A stretch of DNA of 64,000 bases, from positions 4,164,001-4,228,000 of the forward strand of contig NZ_CP045496.1 of the NCBI RefSeq assembly GCF_015500075.1, in the 5' to 3' direction. Source of the DNA: Mesorhizobium sp. INR15. GTDB taxonomy: Bacteria > Pseudomonadota > Alphaproteobacteria > Rhizobiales > Rhizobiaceae. Each line of letters opens with the position of its first letter. Within the stretch, counting starts at the first letter, position 1. Made by a program: the position numbers and the translations under genes. This document shows, in pieces, positions 60,936 through 64,000 of the stretch. The notes under the pieces were generated by a model, which saw nothing but the letters and a program-made list of their open reading frames with translations, did not search any database and was not told the DNA's origin.

Positions 60936-61730
60936 ATGCGGCTGAAGATCACCCATCGGACGGAATACCGCTATGACGCGCCTGTGCAGTATCTGCTGCA
61001 ACGGTTGCGGCTGCTGCCGGTAAACGGGCCGACGCAGACCGTGTTGTCCTGGGCGCTGAACATCGAGGGCGCGCGCGAGGAAGTGCGCTTCGTCGATCAT
61101 TTTGGCAATGACACGCGGCTGTTGAGCGTCGAGGGGGAGCGAGACTTCATTACCGTCGAGGCCGCTGGCGAAGTGGTGACGCGTGACACGTCGGGCGTAT
61201 CAGGTCCGCACCAGGGCTTTGCGCCGCTCTGGCTGTTTGTCCAGGAAACACCGCTGACCACGATCGGCGATGGCATTCGCGAACTCGCCACAGCGGTCGG
61301 CAAAGGCACTGACATCGAGCGGCTGCACCGGCTGATGGCAATGATCGGCGAGCGCGTCGCCTACACACCCGGCACAACCAACGCCACGACGCCGGCCGAG
61401 GAGGCGCTGGTGCTCAAAACCGGCGTCTGCCAGGACCACAGCCACATCTTCGCCGCCACGGCGCGCGCCATGGGTTTCCCGGCTCGTTACATCAGCGGCT
61501 ATCTCATGATGGACGCGGCGGTCGAACAGGCGGCAAGCCATGCCTGGGCCGAAGCGCATGTTCCTGGGCTCGGCTGGGTGGCCTTCGACGTCGCCAACGG
61601 CATTTCTCCCGACGAACGCTATGTGAAGGTGGCAAGTGGCCGCGACTACCGCGATGCCACGCCGGTATCGGGGATTCGGCTGGGACAGGCGGAAGAACAG
61701 CTTGCGGTCACCGTCACGGTAGAGCAGTAG
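60936..61730 (+). CDS. Transglutaminase-like protein of the Anbu cluster
   Basis: The 264-aa protein has an N-terminal beta-rich domain (MRLKITHRTEYRYDAPVQYLLQRLRLLP) and a papain-like transglutaminase core: Cys165 (KTGVCQDHSHIFAATARAMG), His202 (ASHAWAEAHVPGLGWVAFDVAN) and Asp218 (FDVAN). The triad spacing matches transglutaminase-like cysteine peptidases and cross-linkers. It likely cuts or transfers an amide bond made by the ATP-grasp. The proteasome-like gene follows after 32 bp. Confidence 0.92.
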   Translation: MRLKITHRTEYRYDAPVQYLLQRLRLLPVNGPTQTVLSWALNIEGAREEVRFVDHFGNDTRLLSVEGERDFITVEAAGEVVTRDTSGVSGPHQGFAPLWLFVQETPLTTIGDGIRELATAVGKGTDIERLHRLMAMIGERVAYTPGTTNATTPAEEALVLKTGVCQDHSHIFAATARAMGFPARYISGYLMMDAAVEQAASHAWAEAHVPGLGWVAFDVANGISPDERYVKVASGRDYRDATPVSGIRLGQAEEQLAVTVTVEQ

Positions 61731-61762
61731 TCTTTGGCACTATTGCTGCCAGAAGAGATTCC

Positions 61763-62494
61763 ATGACCTATTGCGTCGGCCTGAAGATCGATCGTGGGCT
61801 CGTGTTCATGTCGGACACGCGCACCAATGCCGGCATGGATTCGATCTCCACCTTCCGCAAGATGCATGTCTGGGAACAACCGGGCGAGCGCGTGATCGTC
61901 TTGATGTCAGCCGGCAACCTGGCGACGACGCAGGCTGTCGTCTCGCTGCTCGACGAACGCACCAAGGCAATCGCGGATCGCCACGCCACGCTCCTGGAAA
62001 CGCCGTCCATGTACCAGACGGTGCGGCTGGTCGGGGATACGGTCAAGGAAGTCATCGCCAGTTCGTCGCCGGCCGGCGAGAAGGCGGATTCCTATTTCAA
62101 TGCCTCATTCATTCTCGGCGGCCAGATCAAGGGCAGCGAGCCGCGCCTGTTCATGATCTACCCGGAAGGCAATTTCATCGAATCGACCGATGACACGCCC
62201 TTCTTCCAGATCGGCGAGACGAAGTACGGCAAGCCGATCATCATCCGCGCCTATGAGAAGGCGATGAGCCTCGCCGAGACGGTGAAGCTGCTGCTGGTGT
62301 CGTTCGATTCGACGCTGAAGTCGAACCTCTCGGTCGGCCTGCCGCTCGATCTGCTTTTCCTGGAGAAGGATGCGTTCAAGGTCGGATTGAAGAAGCGGAT
62401 CGGCCAGGATGACCAGTATTACCGCACGATCTCCGATGGCTGGTCGAATGCGTTGAAGACCGCTTTTGCCAGTCTGCCAGATTTTCCGGGGTAG
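61763..62494 (+). CDS. Anbu, ancestral beta-subunit-type proteasome homologue (BPH)
   Basis: The 243-aa protein has the proteasome Ntn-hydrolase fold. After removal of Met1 the sequence starts TYCVGLKIDRGLVFMSDTRT: Thr1 as nucleophile, Asp17 and Arg19 in the exact positions of proteasome beta subunits, and a Lys at about residue 32 (FRKMHVW). TTEQ-like loops and EPRLFMIYPEGNFIESTDDTPFFQIGETKYGKPII match Anbu rather than HslV. Anbu assembles into open helical or ring-like oligomers with no known partner ATPase. Its substrate is unknown; the neighbours make peptide-like conjugates, which it may trim. Confidence 0.93.
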   Translation: MTYCVGLKIDRGLVFMSDTRTNAGMDSISTFRKMHVWEQPGERVIVLMSAGNLATTQAVVSLLDERTKAIADRHATLLETPSMYQTVRLVGDTVKEVIASSSPAGEKADSYFNASFILGGQIKGSEPRLFMIYPEGNFIESTDDTPFFQIGETKYGKPIIIRAYEKAMSLAETVKLLLVSFDSTLKSNLSVGLPLDLLFLEKDAFKVGLKKRIGQDDQYYRTISDGWSNALKTAFASLPDFPG

Positions 62495-62610
62495 GCGGCT
62501 AGCCGTGTTCCGCAGGCATTGCCGGAATATATTTCACATGTTAATCAATATTCGGCTGATGACCCCCGCTGCAGCGGGTGGCCAGGCGCGACCATGTTCG
62601 GGAGAGTGCA

Positions 62611-64000
62611 ATGGACAATGATGATTTCCGGCAGTGGTCTCGGCGCGCCGCCGACTGGGGTGCGGACTACCGCAGCACTTTGCGCGATAGACCAGTCAGG
62701 CCGCCGGTTGCATCAGGAGATGTTTTCAAAAGCATCGAAGTGTCGCCGCCTGAGGCTGCCGAGCCGATGGAACGGATCTTCGCCGACTTTGAGAACAAGA
62801 TCCTGCCGGGCATGACGCATTGGCAGCATCCGCGCTTTTTCGCCTATTTCCCGGCCAACGCAGCCCCAGTCTCGGTGGTGGCTGAATATCTGGTCTCGGC
62901 AATGGCCGCGCAGTGCATGCTGTGGCAGACCTCGCCGGCGGCAACCGAGCTCGAGACCCGCACCGTCGATTGGATGCGTCAGGCACTCGGGCTGCCGGAA
63001 GGATTTTCCGGCGTCATCCAGGATTCCGCGTCATCGGCGACGCTCGCGGCGGTGCTGACCATGCGTGAGCGCGCGCTCGACTGGCAAGGCAACAAGCAAG
63101 GCCTGGCCGGGCAGGTGAGGCTGCGCATCTATTCCTCCGACCAGGTGCACACGTCAATTGATCGGGCGATCTGGGTGTCGGGCATCGGCGAGGCCAATCT
63201 CGTCCGCATTCCGGTTTCCGGCCGGTTTCGCGCCATGGATACAGCAGCACTCGAAGCGGCGATCATTGCCGACCGGGATGCCGGCATGCTGCCAGCCGGC
63301 ATCATCGCTTGCGTCGGCGGCACAAGCACCGGCGGCACCGACGACATCGCCGCGGTTGCCGATGTCGCGCGGCGGCATGGGCTCTACCTTCATGTCGATG
63401 CCGCCTGGGCCGGATCGGCAATGATCTGCCCTGAGTACCGGCATTTCTGGACTGGCATCGAAGGGGCGGATTCCATCGTCTTCAATCCGCACAAATGGCT
63501 TGGTGCGCAGTTCGATTGCTCGATCCAGTTCCTGCGCGATCCCGAGAGCCATGTTCGCACGCTCGCCATCAAGCCCGACTATCTCAAGACCCACGGCCAT
63601 GACGGCATCATCAACTATTCCGAATGGTCGGTTCCGCTTGGCCGGCGCTTTCGCGCGCTGAAACTGTGGTTCCTGCTGCGTGCTCACGGACTGGAAGGCT
63701 TGCGCACGATGATCCGCAACCACGTCGCATGGAGCGAGGGACTGGCGATCCGGCTGGCAAAGGAGCCCGACTTCGAACTTGTCTCCGAGCCGATGCTGTC
63801 ATTGTTCTCGTTCCGGCATCGGGGGGGGGCCGGCGTCGATGCGGACGCTCACAACCTGCGTCTGGTCAATGCGATCAACGATGACGGACGCATCTACCTG
63901 ACGCAGACGAAGGTGGACGGTGCCGTGGCAATCCGCTTCCAGGTCGGCCAGTTCGAGGCGACCGCCAGCGATGTCGATACGGCTTTCGAGACGATCACCG
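62611..64000 (+). CDS. Pyridoxal-dependent aromatic L-amino-acid decarboxylase family protein (right end off the window)
   Basis: The frame from the ATG at 62611 (GGGAGA upstream) is open for 463 codons to the edge. It has MTHWQHPRFFAYFPANAAPVSVVAEYL, the PLP lysine in VFNPHKWLG (Lys295), and HVDAAWAGSAMICPEYRH with the Asp that binds the pyridine nitrogen. This layout is group II decarboxylases such as aromatic amino-acid and tyrosine decarboxylases; a close-to-DOPA or tryptophan preference is likely but unproved. A run of nine G (63822-63830) lies in frame. It is 116 bp from the Anbu gene and may not belong to that cluster. Confidence 0.92.
   Translation, partial: MDNDDFRQWSRRAADWGADYRSTLRDRPVRPPVASGDVFKSIEVSPPEAAEPMERIFADFENKILPGMTHWQHPRFFAYFPANAAPVSVVAEYLVSAMAAQCMLWQTSPAATELETRTVDWMRQALGLPEGFSGVIQDSASSATLAAVLTMRERALDWQGNKQGLAGQVRLRIYSSDQVHTSIDRAIWVSGIGEANLVRIPVSGRFRAMDTAALEAAIIADRDAGMLPAGIIACVGGTSTGGTDDIAAVADVARRHGLYLHVDAAWAGSAMICPEYRHFWTGIEGADSIVFNPHKWLGAQFDCSIQFLRDPESHVRTLAIKPDYLKTHGHDGIINYSEWSVPLGRRFRALKLWFLLRAHGLEGLRTMIRNHVAWSEGLAIRLAKEPDFELVSEPMLSLFSFRHRGGAGVDADAHNLRLVNAINDDGRIYLTQTKVDGAVAIRFQVGQFEATASDVDTAFETIT

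Overview
The window looks like chromosomal DNA of a Rhizobiales alphaproteobacterium, most likely Mesorhizobium or a close relative. The base composition is GC-rich. It encodes a CckA-type hybrid kinase, a rhizobial-type DksA with a single zinc-finger cysteine, an alphaproteobacterial GyrA with Ala at the E. coli Ser83 position, two GAAC-N7-GAAC (alphaproteobacterial LexA) boxes, and several copies of the short palindromic intergenic repeats common in this group. I see no rRNA, tRNA, CRISPR array, prophage or insertion sequence. The genus call is inference from gene content and style, not from a database match.

Layout. 1-4006 is the N-terminal 1,335 codons of a giant repeat-rich membrane-anchored coiled-coil protein resembling the growth-pole-ring protein GPR/RgsE; it runs off the left edge. 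4.2-13 kb holds an Hpt protein, a [2Fe-2S] ferredoxin and a TrxR-like ferredoxin reductase, an MFS exporter, a putative secreted Zn protease, the overlapping folate genes folP-folB-folK, a DUF924 protein and a Kef-type antiporter. 13-22 kb holds small secreted proteins, the YcjX/YcjF-like pair, a SixA-like phosphatase, dksA, a FliO-like protein and cckA. 22-27.6 kb holds a glyoxalase, a Tat-exported two-gene GMC dehydrogenase, PhoX and a secreted protein. 27.7-33.6 kb is a complete urea ABC transporter operon, urtABCDE, preceded by a consensus sigma-54 promoter and containing an unlisted 21-codon ORF between urtD and urtE.

33.8-48.7 kb holds a 58-aa conserved-looking protein, a diguanylate cyclase, DUF72 and GNAT proteins, uvrA (with a LexA box), a 733-bp gene-free but structure-rich stretch, a second-type ClpP, an ArsR/SRPBCC pair, ssb (with a LexA box), OsmC-like, MarC-like and VOC proteins, an AraC regulator and a ParB-like/SulP pair. 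48.8-57 kb holds gyrA, a 50-aa membrane protein, coaD, two cyclophilins, a DMT transporter and queA-(89 aa)-tgt for queuosine tRNA modification. 57-62.5 kb ends with a DsbA-like protein, a stand-alone Lrp ligand domain and a four-gene Anbu cluster (ATP-grasp, alpha-E, transglutaminase, Anbu proteasome homologue). A PLP decarboxylase runs off the right edge.

The systems most worth attention are the Anbu cluster (known by comparative genomics, still without an assigned substrate), the giant polar-growth-type protein with nearly identical internal repeats, the sigma-54-driven urt operon with its embedded small ORF, the paired SOS boxes, and the unexplained structured spacer at 39.7-40.4 kb.
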